Origin: Candidatus Portnoybacteria bacterium CG08_land_8_20_14_0_20_40_83
Lineage (GTDB): Bacteria > Patescibacteriota > Minisyncoccia > Portnoybacterales > GWB1-42-6
DNA: 31,313 bases
Assembly: GCA_002774415.1 (NCBI GenBank)
Contig: PEYL01000042.1
Coordinates: 1-31,313, forward strand
Reading direction: 5' to 3'
The notes under the pieces are model-generated. The model was not told the DNA's origin and did no database searches. It worked only from the letters and a program-made list of their open reading frames with translations. The translations under genes were made by a program, and so were the position numbers. Below, piece after piece: positions 13,671-19,713 of this stretch. Position 1 is the stretch's first letter. Each line of letters opens with the position of its first letter.

Positions 13671-13912
13671 TCAAAAAGGCTTCGGAAGAGCAAGCCCTAT
13701 TTCATTCTCATATTCCGGAAAATAATTATTGATTACCCAACGCACCAGAAGGCCATCGGCCCATGTGGTGAATGAAAGGCTGGTGTTTTTGGCCTTCGGT
13801 ACGGGGTTCCGCCCCGCCACAAAAATACGAGGTAACACCATTCCCGTCGGCGGGGCTCCACTTTTAAATTGAACGAGCGCAGGATGGATTCTTTTGGCTC
13901 GCGCGCCAGCAG
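13671..13912 (-). pseudogene. Fragment duplicated from the 15103-15369 gene, split by a 125-bp repeat
   Basis: On the reverse strand the fragment reads LAREPKESILRSFNLK, then after an interruption VINNYFPEYENEIG, matching the last 30-odd residues of the small protein at 15103-15369. The match stops abruptly upstream at CAGCAGAAA (13908-13916), so the N-terminal two thirds are missing. The stop codon is also lost at the other end (reads on as LALPKPF). It is not a functional gene. Confidence 0.85.
13737..13861 (-). repeat. 125-bp GCACCAG-box palindromic element, insertion defined to the base
   Basis: The intact paralogue reads GATTAC directly followed by TTTTAAATTG (15145-15160). Here GATTAC (13731-13736) and TTTTAAATTG (13862-13871) are separated by 125 bp that begin CCAACGCACCAG and end GGCTCCAC. 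The terminal dinucleotide AC is the only possible target duplication. The core shares GGGGCGGARCCCCGYACCG with the recO insert. Confidence 0.85.
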
Positions 13913-13936
13913 AAACAAATAACAACCTTGTCTTTA

Positions 13937-14956
13937 TTAAGCCAGGGTGCGTTTAATCATAAACTCAACATTCTCGTTTGCGTTTTTATATTTTATCTTT
14001 GTGCCTTGATGATGCCTCTGCCAAACGCGAAACACTTCATCGGCAAACCCCTGACCGACCGTTTCTACGCCCTGAAAATCCAAAGTAATCGTTCTGAATT
14101 TATCTAAGCCAGATAAAATTCTTCTGGCTTGCGAACGCGAAATGAAATCGGTGTCCATCTTATAAAGGTTGGCATTAACTTCTGTTTTGCTAAAAGCAAA
14201 GGCATTGCCGGTAAATTTTTTAAAGACAGTGCCAAGATCTGTTTTTGATTTGGTTGAAATTTCAAAATTCACTTTTGTGCCTTTGAGAATTTTGGCACCC
14301 TTTATGAAGATATCTTTCAAAATATTGTCAAATATCAATTTCTTCGTTGAGCTTTGAATAACCAGCTTATCGGCCAGCTTGGAAGTAAAAAAAATCCCTT
14401 CGCCCGTATGTTCTTTTGGGGCAGTTGTCTGTTTGCCTTTTAAAAGATCCTGGATGGCCTCCAGCTCATTTTTTAACCTTCTTTTTTTGATAATATTGTT
14501 AAAAATACCGACACCTTTATCCCTGACTTCAAAACGGATTAAAGAATCCTCTTTTTTCATACTAACCTTGACTGTTTTTGACCGGGAATGAGTGATGGCA
14601 TTATTCAGCATCTCGGTGAAGGCGTAATCAATGATTTTTGAAATGTTCGCGGGCAGTGGCAAAAAAATTCCGGTATCTTGTTTTATTTCATCCAAAACCA
14701 GGTCTTCGGAAAGATTTTTATTCCTTAAAATTCGGCTAATTTCCAGAGCGGCTGTCTTGGCTTTTTTGCCCGGCATTATGTATCGAGCTTTATTAGCCCG
14801 GCCGATTAAGACAATCTTGCCTTCATTTTTTAATTCCTGGAAAAAACGATTAATATAGGTCCGCGAAAAACCGGTTGCCTTAGTTATCTGGGCAACTTTT
14901 ATTTCTTTGTGCTTAGCTAGATTTTTTAAAATAAGGGCTCCAATATCCATATCCAA
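13937..14956 (-). CDS. HTH - GHKL ATPase - STAS-like (DUF4325) regulator
   Basis: 339 aa, three domains. Residues 1-62: winged HTH (VAQITKATGFSRTYINRFFQELKNEGKIVL with a recognition helix at about 30-41). Residues about 100-235: GHKL/HATPase_c domain with N-box ExxNNAITHS (E115, N118/N119), G1 box DKGVGIF (146-152) and G2 HTGEGIFF (183-190). Residues about 255-335: STAS-like DUF4325, with FRTITLDFQGVETVGQGFADEVFRVW. ATPase plus STAS resembles the anti-sigma kinase/antagonist pairs of partner-switching systems, here fused and given a DNA-binding domain. The promoter at 14980-15008 lies between two 13-bp inverted repeats, which points to autoregulation. Its target is unknown. No SD. A transcript would pass into the decayed fragment and stop at 13575-13604. 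Confidence 0.9.
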   Translation of the reverse strand: MDMDIGALILKNLAKHKEIKVAQITKATGFSRTYINRFFQELKNEGKIVLIGRANKARYIMPGKKAKTAALEISRILRNKNLSEDLVLDEIKQDTGIFLPLPANISKIIDYAFTEMLNNAITHSRSKTVKVSMKKEDSLIRFEVRDKGVGIFNNIIKKRRLKNELEAIQDLLKGKQTTAPKEHTGEGIFFTSKLADKLVIQSSTKKLIFDNILKDIFIKGAKILKGTKVNFEISTKSKTDLGTVFKKFTGNAFAFSKTEVNANLYKMDTDFISRSQARRILSGLDKFRTITLDFQGVETVGQGFADEVFRVWQRHHQGTKIKYKNANENVEFMIKRTLA

Positions 14957-14965
14957 ATGAATTAT

Positions 14966-15020
14966 TTGTTGACAACTTCAGTATACTATGAAGATACAAA
15001 GTTGTCAACAAGTTGTCTAC
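14966..15020 (-). promoter_or_regulatory. Promoter with symmetric operator for the HTH-ATPase-STAS gene
   Basis: Reverse strand: -35 TTGACA (15008-15003), 17-bp spacer, -10 TATACT (14985-14980), start near 14973. TTGTTGACAACTT (14966-14978) and AAGTTGTCAACAA (14999-15011) are a perfect 13-bp inverted repeat: one arm covers the -35, the other the start point. A third half-site, AAGTTGTCTAC (15010-15020), directly repeats AAGTTGTCAAC (14999-15009). Confidence 0.85.
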
Positions 15021-15102
15021 AGATAGCCTATTGCAAATCGCATGCCTCGCCCGCTTGATTTTGCCATTATCCCGGGGCTGGGCAAACCTTCCTTCTATTA
15101 TT

Positions 15103-15369
15103 TTATTCCCCTATTTCCCTTTCATATTCCGGGGAATAATTATTGATTACTTTTAAATTGAACGAGCGCAGGATGGATTCTTTTGGCTCGCGCGCCAGCA
15201 GAAATTCAAAAGATTTTTTTACCAGCTCCTCCGGCTCTATTTTCTCCCCTGTCAATTTTCTCCAATAATCCTTCTCCATTTCTACTAGAAAATCCAAATC
15301 ATCTACCAAAACACCAAAAATCCATCTATTTTCTTCCTCAGATTTTTTATTTACATTAATCTCGGACAT
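15103..15369 (-). CDS. Small hypothetical protein (88 aa)
   Basis: Begins MSEINVNKKSEEENRWIFGV and ends NLKVINNYSPEYEREIGE. Acidic and mostly helical by composition, with no membrane segment. The middle reads LDFLVEMEKDYWRKLTGEKI, EPEELVKKSFEFLLAREPKE. I do not recognise a named family. AAGGAAA 6-7 nt before the ATG is a plausible SD. A duplicated, repeat-interrupted C-terminal copy lies at 13671-13912, which indicates local duplication. It could be a helper of the neighbouring regulator or a free-standing CPR-specific gene; there is no evidence for either. Confidence 0.75.
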   Translation of the reverse strand: MSEINVNKKSEEENRWIFGVLVDDLDFLVEMEKDYWRKLTGEKIEPEELVKKSFEFLLAREPKESILRSFNLKVINNYSPEYEREIGE

Positions 15370-15442
15370 ATTTTCCTTTATTATCCCTCTTTTCCCCTAT
15401 TTCTTCAATGGATTCGGCAAGCTCACCATAAATTCTACTAAC

Positions 15443-15470
15443 CAAAAAACGGCTTTTGGCCGTCTTTTTT
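15443..15470. terminator. Bidirectional terminator between ArsR-type gene and the 88-aa gene
   Basis: CAAAAAACGGC, loop TTTTG, GCCGTCTTTTTT. T-tracts on both strands; ends the ArsR-type transcript on the reverse strand. Confidence 0.75.
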
Positions 15471-15548
15471 GTATGGAACTATTCGCTCGAATTAGAGAAA
15501 TACTTTAACTGCTGCTGGAACGAATTAGAAACACAAACCACAAATTGT

Positions 15549-15884
15549 TATTCGCCTATTCGCACGAATTAGAGAATATTAATGACCTGCTTGGCAGTTG
15601 GGCTGGGGTCTTGAGACAAGCGATAAAATACCGACAAGCTTCTCTGTTCGCGCTCCAAAATATCGGCTGCGGCTAGAATATTTAAATGTTTTGATGTCGC
15701 CTTAACGGACAAATTTATTTCTCCGGCAATCTCGCCCACCGGCGCCTGTCTGACTTTTTTTAAATACTTCAATATCGCCAGCCGCCGCCTGTTCGCCAGA
15801 GCCTTTAATTGTTTTTCCAGATTTTTCATATTCCTATCTTACCACACAATCTCTTATTCCCCTATTCGCACGAATTAGAGAATA
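15549..15884. repeat. 30-bp direct repeats flanking the ArsR-type gene
   Basis: 15549-15578 and 15855-15884 match with one difference; the core is CCTATTCGCACGAATTAGAG followed by AATA. The left copy contains the last codons and stop of the regulator. A third, imperfect copy (CTATTCGCTCGAATTAGAG) is at 15479-15497 and a scrap (CGAATTAGAA) at 15521. Confidence 0.8.
15569..15829 (-). CDS. ArsR-type winged-helix transcriptional regulator
   Basis: 86 aa. MKNLEKQLKALANRRRLAIL then a winged HTH: APVGEIAGEINLSVKATSKHLNILAAADILEREQRSLSVFYRL. The KALANRRRLAILKYL start and the SxxATSKHLxxLxxAxIL recognition region are the ArsR/HTH_5 signature. No cysteine metal site is visible, so metal sensing by the classic ELCVCDL motif is excluded. 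It lies between 30-bp direct repeats, and its stop codon sits in the left one. The nearest possible targets are the L,D-transpeptidase operon upstream or its own promoter. Only a weak SD-like AGGAAT precedes the ATG. Confidence 0.88.
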   Translation of the reverse strand: MKNLEKQLKALANRRRLAILKYLKKVRQAPVGEIAGEINLSVKATSKHLNILAAADILEREQRSLSVFYRLSQDPSPTAKQVINIL

Positions 15885-15927
15885 AATTATCTATACAATA
15901 ACCCTTGGGCTATTTTGCTTTATAACT

Positions 15928-15945
15928 TTATTCTATCCCCCTTTT
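15928..15945 (-). promoter_or_regulatory. Promoter-like 18-mer shared with the L,D-transpeptidase gene
   Basis: AAAAGGGGGATAGAATAA on the reverse strand, identical to 17359-17342. TAGAAT would be the -10; TTGCTC 18 bp upstream is a weak -35. It could serve the ArsR-type gene 100 nt downstream. Confidence 0.45.
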
Positions 15946-15990
15946 CCCTTCCGGAGCAATCCGTTCCCTTCCCCTCCATTCATTATATTC

Positions 15991-16013
15991 AGGGTAAACT
16001 AACTCAGGATAAA
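15991..16013 (-). repeat. 23-bp tail repeat after a terminator, copy 1
   Basis: AGGGTAAACTAACTCAGGAT plus AAA; copy 2 at 26167-26189 differs at one base. On the reverse strand both directly follow the T-tract of a strong terminator. Confidence 0.75.
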
Positions 16014-16023
16014 ATAAATAAAA

Positions 16024-16051
16024 AAGGGATATCCGAATTTGGACATCCCTT
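16024..16051 (-). terminator. Terminator of the L,D-transpeptidase operon
   Basis: Reverse strand: AAGGGATGTCC, loop AAATTC, GGATATCCCTT, then TTTTATTTATT; 11-bp stem with one G-T pair, 17 nt after the stop at 16068. Confidence 0.88.
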
Positions 16052-16067
16052 AAAATACCTAAAAAAT

Positions 16068-16414
16068 TTATTTGAACTGCGTCCAGTCCCCGGTAACTTC
16101 CGGTATCATGTCTTTAATATAATACATGCCGTCCCAGTTTAAAATTAATTTTATCTTTCCCTCCGGCCCCCTTATTTGCGGTAAAAACCGGACGTCCAGA
16201 TTCTCCAAAGTCCTTCCGACTGGCAACGAAAACGCTCCTTCATCATTTTGTCTGCCGCCCTTAAGACCTGAGGAGAAAAATACTGGGAGAATGATTGAGC
16301 GATTCCCGGAATCTGATCAGATGCCCGGGCAGGCGTGGCATTGCTTAAAGAAAAAACTAAAAGGACAGTGACGAACAAAATACTCATCCAAATAATCTTT
16401 TTCAAATAAATCAT
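16068..16414 (-). pseudogene. Small secreted protein gene with a single frameshift
   Basis: It starts at ATG 16414 with AAGGAGG 8 nt upstream. The first frame encodes a signal peptide (MIYLKKIIWMSILFVTVLLV, then SLSNATPARA) and a mature start SDQIPGIAQSFSQYFSPQVL, RAADKMMK. That frame then reads non-conserved sequence to a stop at 16172. One base back, the other frame continues smoothly: EGAFSLPVGRTLENLDVRFL, PQIRGPEGKIKLILNWDG, MYYIKDMIPEVTGDWTQFK, stop at 16068, 17 nt before the terminator. The shift is near 16233-16242. Either the strain carries a one-base deletion or the sequence has an error; no slippery heptamer is visible. It is the second gene after the L,D-transpeptidase. The protein would have about 115 residues; function unknown. 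Confidence 0.75.
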
Positions 16415-16475
16415 AGCCAGCCTCCTTTTTTTGTCAAGGAAAATGGTTTTTGAACTTCTGCTTGAAATGCTTTAT

Positions 16476-17297
16476 TTATTTTTGAATCTCATTATAGTTT
16501 CCCGAATCGCCAATCAGCAGATATTTGCCCGCATAGGCAACGGGCTGACGGTCGGCCTTAAGCAACCAGGCAACCGTCTTTTTGTTTTTATTAGCCTCGT
16601 ATTCTCTGTCCAGCAAACCGTAATGGTCTAAAAATTTATTTAGTTTGCCCGATATTCGGATACACCCTTTGGAATCAACCCTGCCAAGTCTCTTCTCCCC
16701 AAAATAGGGATCAGTGGCGTGCATTAAAAGACGAATGGAAATTTCTTCGTTTTTTTTGTAGGTCTTCTGCCAGCCAAAATCCCAAACGCGGCTATTTTTG
16801 ACGCCAAGTCCACACCAGCCCTGATCATTTTTGGTTCCCAATGCCCGATACCCTAAAAATTCAATCGAATTTATAAAAACGCCGCAAGGAGTGATAAAAA
16901 AACCGATTCTTTTTTCGTTGCCGGTGGAAACCTTATCAACGCCGATCAGAGTTATGGATTTGTCTTGGGAATTTAAAAAACAGGTTAAAATGACTTGCCG
17001 GCGCGGGTTGCGGTCAACAAAAACAAAATACTGAGACTCAAGAGGCTGCTCAACATCCAAGATCAACTTAGCGATATCAACGGTCATTGTTTTAAAATAT
17101 TCCGGTTCAAGGGCTGTGTGATTGCCGACAATTCTGGCAAATTCATCTTGCATTTTTTTGACTTGAAATTCCTGCCCACTTGACGGATTCAGCCAGATTG
17201 CCTGCACGACTTCACTGCCATAAGCTTTAACAAGAATTATTAACCATAATACTAAAAACAGGATTGCCCCTCCCAATGCTGCTTTTTTTAGCCTCAT
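16476..17297 (-). CDS. Membrane-anchored L,D-transpeptidase (YkuD type)
   Basis: 273 aa from ATG 17297, chosen because AAGGAGGT stands 8-9 nt upstream; the frame is open to 17372. One N-terminal membrane segment (ALGGAILFLVLWLIILVKAYG) is followed by a region of about 90 residues and the YkuD domain with HATDPYFG and RVDSKGCIRIS; the catalytic Cys is in SKGCIRI (family S/T-x-GC-hR). Such enzymes make 3-3 peptidoglycan cross-links or anchor proteins to the wall. Promoter: TTGCCC, 17 bp, TAGAAT at 17372-17344. It is co-transcribed with the frameshifted secreted gene 61 nt downstream. A second, more compact YkuD protein is at 25368-26048. Confidence 0.9.
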   Translation of the reverse strand: MRLKKAALGGAILFLVLWLIILVKAYGSEVVQAIWLNPSSGQEFQVKKMQDEFARIVGNHTALEPEYFKTMTVDIAKLILDVEQPLESQYFVFVDRNPRRQVILTCFLNSQDKSITLIGVDKVSTGNEKRIGFFITPCGVFINSIEFLGYRALGTKNDQGWCGLGVKNSRVWDFGWQKTYKKNEEISIRLLMHATDPYFGEKRLGRVDSKGCIRISGKLNKFLDHYGLLDREYEANKNKKTVAWLLKADRQPVAYAGKYLLIGDSGNYNEIQK

Positions 17298-17343
17298 TAA
17301 AACCACCTCCTTAATATTCAAATTTGAAAGAACGATATACCTT

Positions 17344-17372
17344 ATTCTATCCCCCTTTTTGACTTCGGGCAA
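17344..17372 (-). promoter_or_regulatory. Promoter of the L,D-transpeptidase operon
   Basis: Reverse strand: -35 TTGCCC (17372-17367), 17-bp spacer, -10 TAGAAT (17349-17344). Includes an 18-mer identical to 15945-15928. Confidence 0.6.
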
Positions 17373-17412
17373 ATAACCCCATCACCAATTTTTTAAAGAT
17401 TACTAAAAGGCA

Positions 17413-17471
17413 AAATGCTGCGGCCATAAAAGGAGCGCCTGTTCGGCGCGCGCATTTCGCAAAACTTTTGC
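17413..17471. other. Structured intergenic stretch without a gene
   Basis: The 17298-17643 gap has no credible ORF. AAATGC (17413) pairs with GCATTT (17452) around GCGCC TGTTC GGCGC (17435-17449), followed by GCAAAA C TTTTGC (17459-17471). Together with the promoter and the terminator this is all I can see there. Confidence 0.5.
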
Positions 17472-17594
17472 CACTTAATTAGGTAAAAGATTTAATATAA
17501 ATATGTCTGCCCTGGAAAAATTGATGCGGGGTTATTTGTTTATAACAAAAATTTTTTCGCCTGCGACTCTAAATTTTTGACAAACAAATAAAAA

Positions 17595-17622
17595 AGGGCA
17601 AAGATTTTTTTATCTTCGCCCT
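17595..17622 (-). terminator. Terminator of the two-gene operon 18182-17644
   Basis: Reverse strand: AGGGCGAAGAT, loop AAAAAA, ATCTTTGCCCT, then TTTTTATTTG. 11-bp stem, one G-T pair. Confidence 0.88.
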
Positions 17623-17643
17623 GAAAATATATGGCAGCCTTCC

Positions 17644-17904
17644 TCATTTGGTCAAAGCCAGCAGTTTATCTGCCAAATACTGCCGCAGCTTGCCATAGGT
17701 ATCTATCTCTTTTGGAATTGCGACCCTTAATCCGCAATGGCGGCAGTAAATTGCATTATGGGTGGCGGAAATCGATTTGAAATCAACCGAACCGCATTCT
17801 TCGTGCATACCGACACAGCTTCCCAACCTATCTTGATCACTAGTCTGGGTACTGGAATATTCCAGCAAGCATTCCCCAAATTCTGTCAAAACAATCTTTT
17901 CCAT
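17644..17904 (-). CDS. Small zinc-finger-like hypothetical protein
   Basis: 86 aa from ATG 17904 (MEKIVLTEFGECLLEYSS), chosen because GAGGAGGG lies 6-8 nt upstream; an in-frame ATG at 17919 lacks an SD. Contains GSCVGMHEECGSVDFKS and later IYCRHCGLRV: two Cys-rich knuckles (CxxxHxxC-like and CxxC) that could bind one zinc ion. The rest is helical. Second gene of an operon with the 84-aa gene (23-nt gap) and closed by a strong terminator. No family recognised; a regulatory or nucleic-acid-binding role is possible but unsupported. Confidence 0.75.
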   Translation of the reverse strand: MEKIVLTEFGECLLEYSSTQTSDQDRLGSCVGMHEECGSVDFKSISATHNAIYCRHCGLRVAIPKEIDTYGKLRQYLADKLLALTK

Positions 17905-17927
17905 ATATTCCCTCCTCATAAAATAAG

Positions 17928-18182
17928 TCAGCTCTTAATTTTTCCAATCACCAGTTCAAAGAATTTTCGGCTGATGATTCCCGAAGTAGCAATCTTTATT
18001 TCGCCGATCGTCTCCATTACCTCCGCCTTCCGTTCGACAGGTATTTGAATCTCGCCCAGTAATGCGCATAAAAGCTGCAATTTTATTCTCGACCCGTCGC
18101 TAGATCTGTACCTGGTTAAATGTTCAGCCTCCTGTCTGGCCTCCTCCAAAATCTCACTAATCGGATCTCTTTTTATTGCCAT
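17928..18182 (-). CDS. Small hypothetical protein (84 aa), first gene of an SD-led operon
   Basis: Begins MAIKRDPISEILEEARQEAE and continues with LLCALLGEIQIPVERKAEVMETIGE; predicted all-helical, no membrane segment, no recognised domain. AAAGGAGGGT lies 6 nt before the ATG. A promoter (TTGACA, 17 bp, TAAGAT) is at 18244-18216. The IS remnant begins immediately upstream of this promoter, so the insertion left the operon's expression signals intact but may have removed an upstream gene or operator. Confidence 0.75.
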   Translation of the reverse strand: MAIKRDPISEILEEARQEAEHLTRYRSSDGSRIKLQLLCALLGEIQIPVERKAEVMETIGEIKIATSGIISRKFFELVIGKIKS

Positions 18183-18215
18183 CTTTTACCCTCCTTTGAT
18201 TTGAAATGATTATCT

Positions 18216-18244
18216 ATCTTAAGAAATTAAATGTGTTCTGTCAA
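18216..18244 (-). promoter_or_regulatory. Promoter of the 84-aa / zinc-finger operon
   Basis: Reverse strand: -35 TTGACA (18244-18239), 17-bp spacer, -10 TAAGAT (18221-18216), start near 18209. Confidence 0.75.
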
Positions 18245-18323
18245 CCCCACGAATTGAGTAGTATAAAATGACACCGAAAGGGTATTGGTTCTGTAATAAA
18301 AAATGACACCGAAATAAATCTGG

Positions 18324-18373
18324 TAAAATGAGATAATGGTCGATATTATTAGGAACTAATTTATCTCATTTTA
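18324..18373 (+). promoter_or_regulatory. Hairpin in the transposase leader
   Basis: TAAAATGAGATAA (18324-18336) pairs with TTATCTCATTTTA (18361-18373), a perfect 13-bp stem ending 5 nt before the ATG at 18379. Such hairpins usually limit translation of transcripts that enter the IS from outside. Confidence 0.65.
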
Positions 18374-18378
18374 CTACT

Positions 18379-19622
18379 ATGGATATGCAATCTCGCAACC
18401 AATATCTTAAAGAATTAAGGTCAGAATACTTAAAAACCAAGTTTAAGAAAGAAAAGGGTAAACTTTTAAATGAGGCTGAAAAGAGGACTGGTCTAGAAAG
18501 GAAGCATCTCATTAAAAAGCTTAAACCAAAAAGCAATCTTGATCGAAAGAAAGAAGACCGGAAAAAAAGGAGTAATTTATGATGGATATTTTAAGGTGGC
18601 TTTAATAAGGATCTGGGAAGTCCTGGATTATCCTTGTGGACAAAGACTAGAATCATCGCTGAGAGAAACTGACATTGTTGATAGATTAAGACGATTAAAA
18701 GAAATGGAATGTTCTGATGAAGTGGCCATAAAATTAAAGAAGGTTTGCGCCAAAACCATTGATGAGAAACTCAGACATCAAAAAGAAGTGATTCATCAAT
18801 TGCAAAAGAAAGGCCAGCCAAGGTCAGCTTCTCTGCTGTTAAAGAAAATCCCTATTAAGATCCACGGAGAGCTGGATAATCAGCAAATAGGCAACATGCA
18901 GATAGATTACGTGGAGCACTGCGGTTCTTCAGCTGCCGGAGAATTTGTCCGTACCATTGATTCTACTTGCATCGCCTCTGGCTGGGAAGAATGGGAAGCA
19001 GTAATGGGTAGAGGTCAGTTCCCCACTAAAGAAGGCTTAGATAAAGCTAGATCTCGTTCTCCTTTTTCTTGGCAGGAAATTCATTCTGACAACGATAAGG
19101 GGTTTGTTAATGTCCATCTTGTTAAATACTCTGAGGAGACTGCTCTGAGATTCTCTCGGTCTAGACCTTTGCCATGTTGAGCAAAAGAATTGGTTCTCGG
19201 TCAGGAAGAGATTCGGCTATCTCAGATTTGATACTCTCAAAGAAAGAGATCTCTTACGGGATCTTTATCGCAATGAATTAAGGCTCTACAAGAATTTCTT
19301 CCTGCCCAGAATGAAGCTCAAAGAGAAAATCAGAGTAGGAGCCAGAGTCCATCGCCGATACTATCCGGCCAAGACTCCTTATCAGCATCTCATGGAATCA
19401 GATCAAGTCTCTGTGGCCAAAAAGAAAGAGTTAAAAGAGATCAATCTTTCTCTAAATCCTGCTCAATTGAAAAGAACTATTGAAGCTAAACTTGATAATC
19501 TTTACAAGGTTTATCAGCAAAAACAACAAAGGTCGGCTGAGGTCATTCCTTTCAAAAGATTAAAACCTCGTTTGGTGTCAAATTATATTACAGAACAAAA
19601 GCTGGTTCGGTGTCATCCTTAA
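18379..19622 (+). pseudogene. Broken DDE (rve-type) transposase, same family as 22567-23721
   Basis: Three frames together match the intact transposase at 22.6 kb. Part 1 (18379-18582): the HTH-like N-terminus, ERKHLIKKL. The frame changes by +1 at the A7 run 18562-18568. Part 2 (to 19180): IRIWEVLDYPCGQRL, catalytic Asp region GNMQIDYVEHC, HSDNDKGFVN and FSRSRP. About 20 bases are then missing near 19167-19172 compared with the RSRPDRKNDNAYVEQKN block. Part 3 resumes with HVEQKNWFSVRKRFGYL and runs to LVRCHP at 19622. The DDE residues themselves are still present but not in one frame. The first shift could be slippage in the A7 run; the second is a true deletion, so the element is dead by itself. 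Confidence 0.88.
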
Positions 19623-19713
19623 ATTACTTGACACGGGTTTTTATAAACAAAGAAATAAACAAAAAAACGGCTGTTGAGAACGCGGCTTTTTGATGAAAAT
19701 TTTGATAATATTT

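Larger units (their letters stand above)
18250..19633 (+). mobile_element. Decayed insertion sequence, about 1.4 kb
   Basis: Ends are compound: AAAATGACACCGAAA occurs twice on the left (18266, 18300) and TTCGGTGTCAT/TTTGGTGTCA twice on the right (19607, 19571) in inverse orientation, with TTACAGAAC conserved between the boxes on both sides. The outer flank CGAATTGAG is also at the left end of the related IS at 22.5 kb. It encloses one transposase gene broken in two places. Exact boundaries are approximate. Confidence 0.85.

Noticed and set aside
13671..13925. 84-aa protein-coding gene
   Set aside because: It reads through a palindromic insert in a truncated duplicate; only the ends match a real protein, in part in another frame.
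15549..15884. CRISPR array
   Set aside because: Only two full repeats, separated by a gene; no regular spacers and no cas genes.
16126..16371. 81-codon + strand ORF
   Set aside because: Antisense to a gene with signal peptide, SD and terminator on the other strand.
19623..19713. Terminator after typA (GCCGCGTTCTCAACAGCCG with T-tract)
   Set aside because: The arms do not pair well (GCCG with GCCG); only a 3-5 bp stem is possible.
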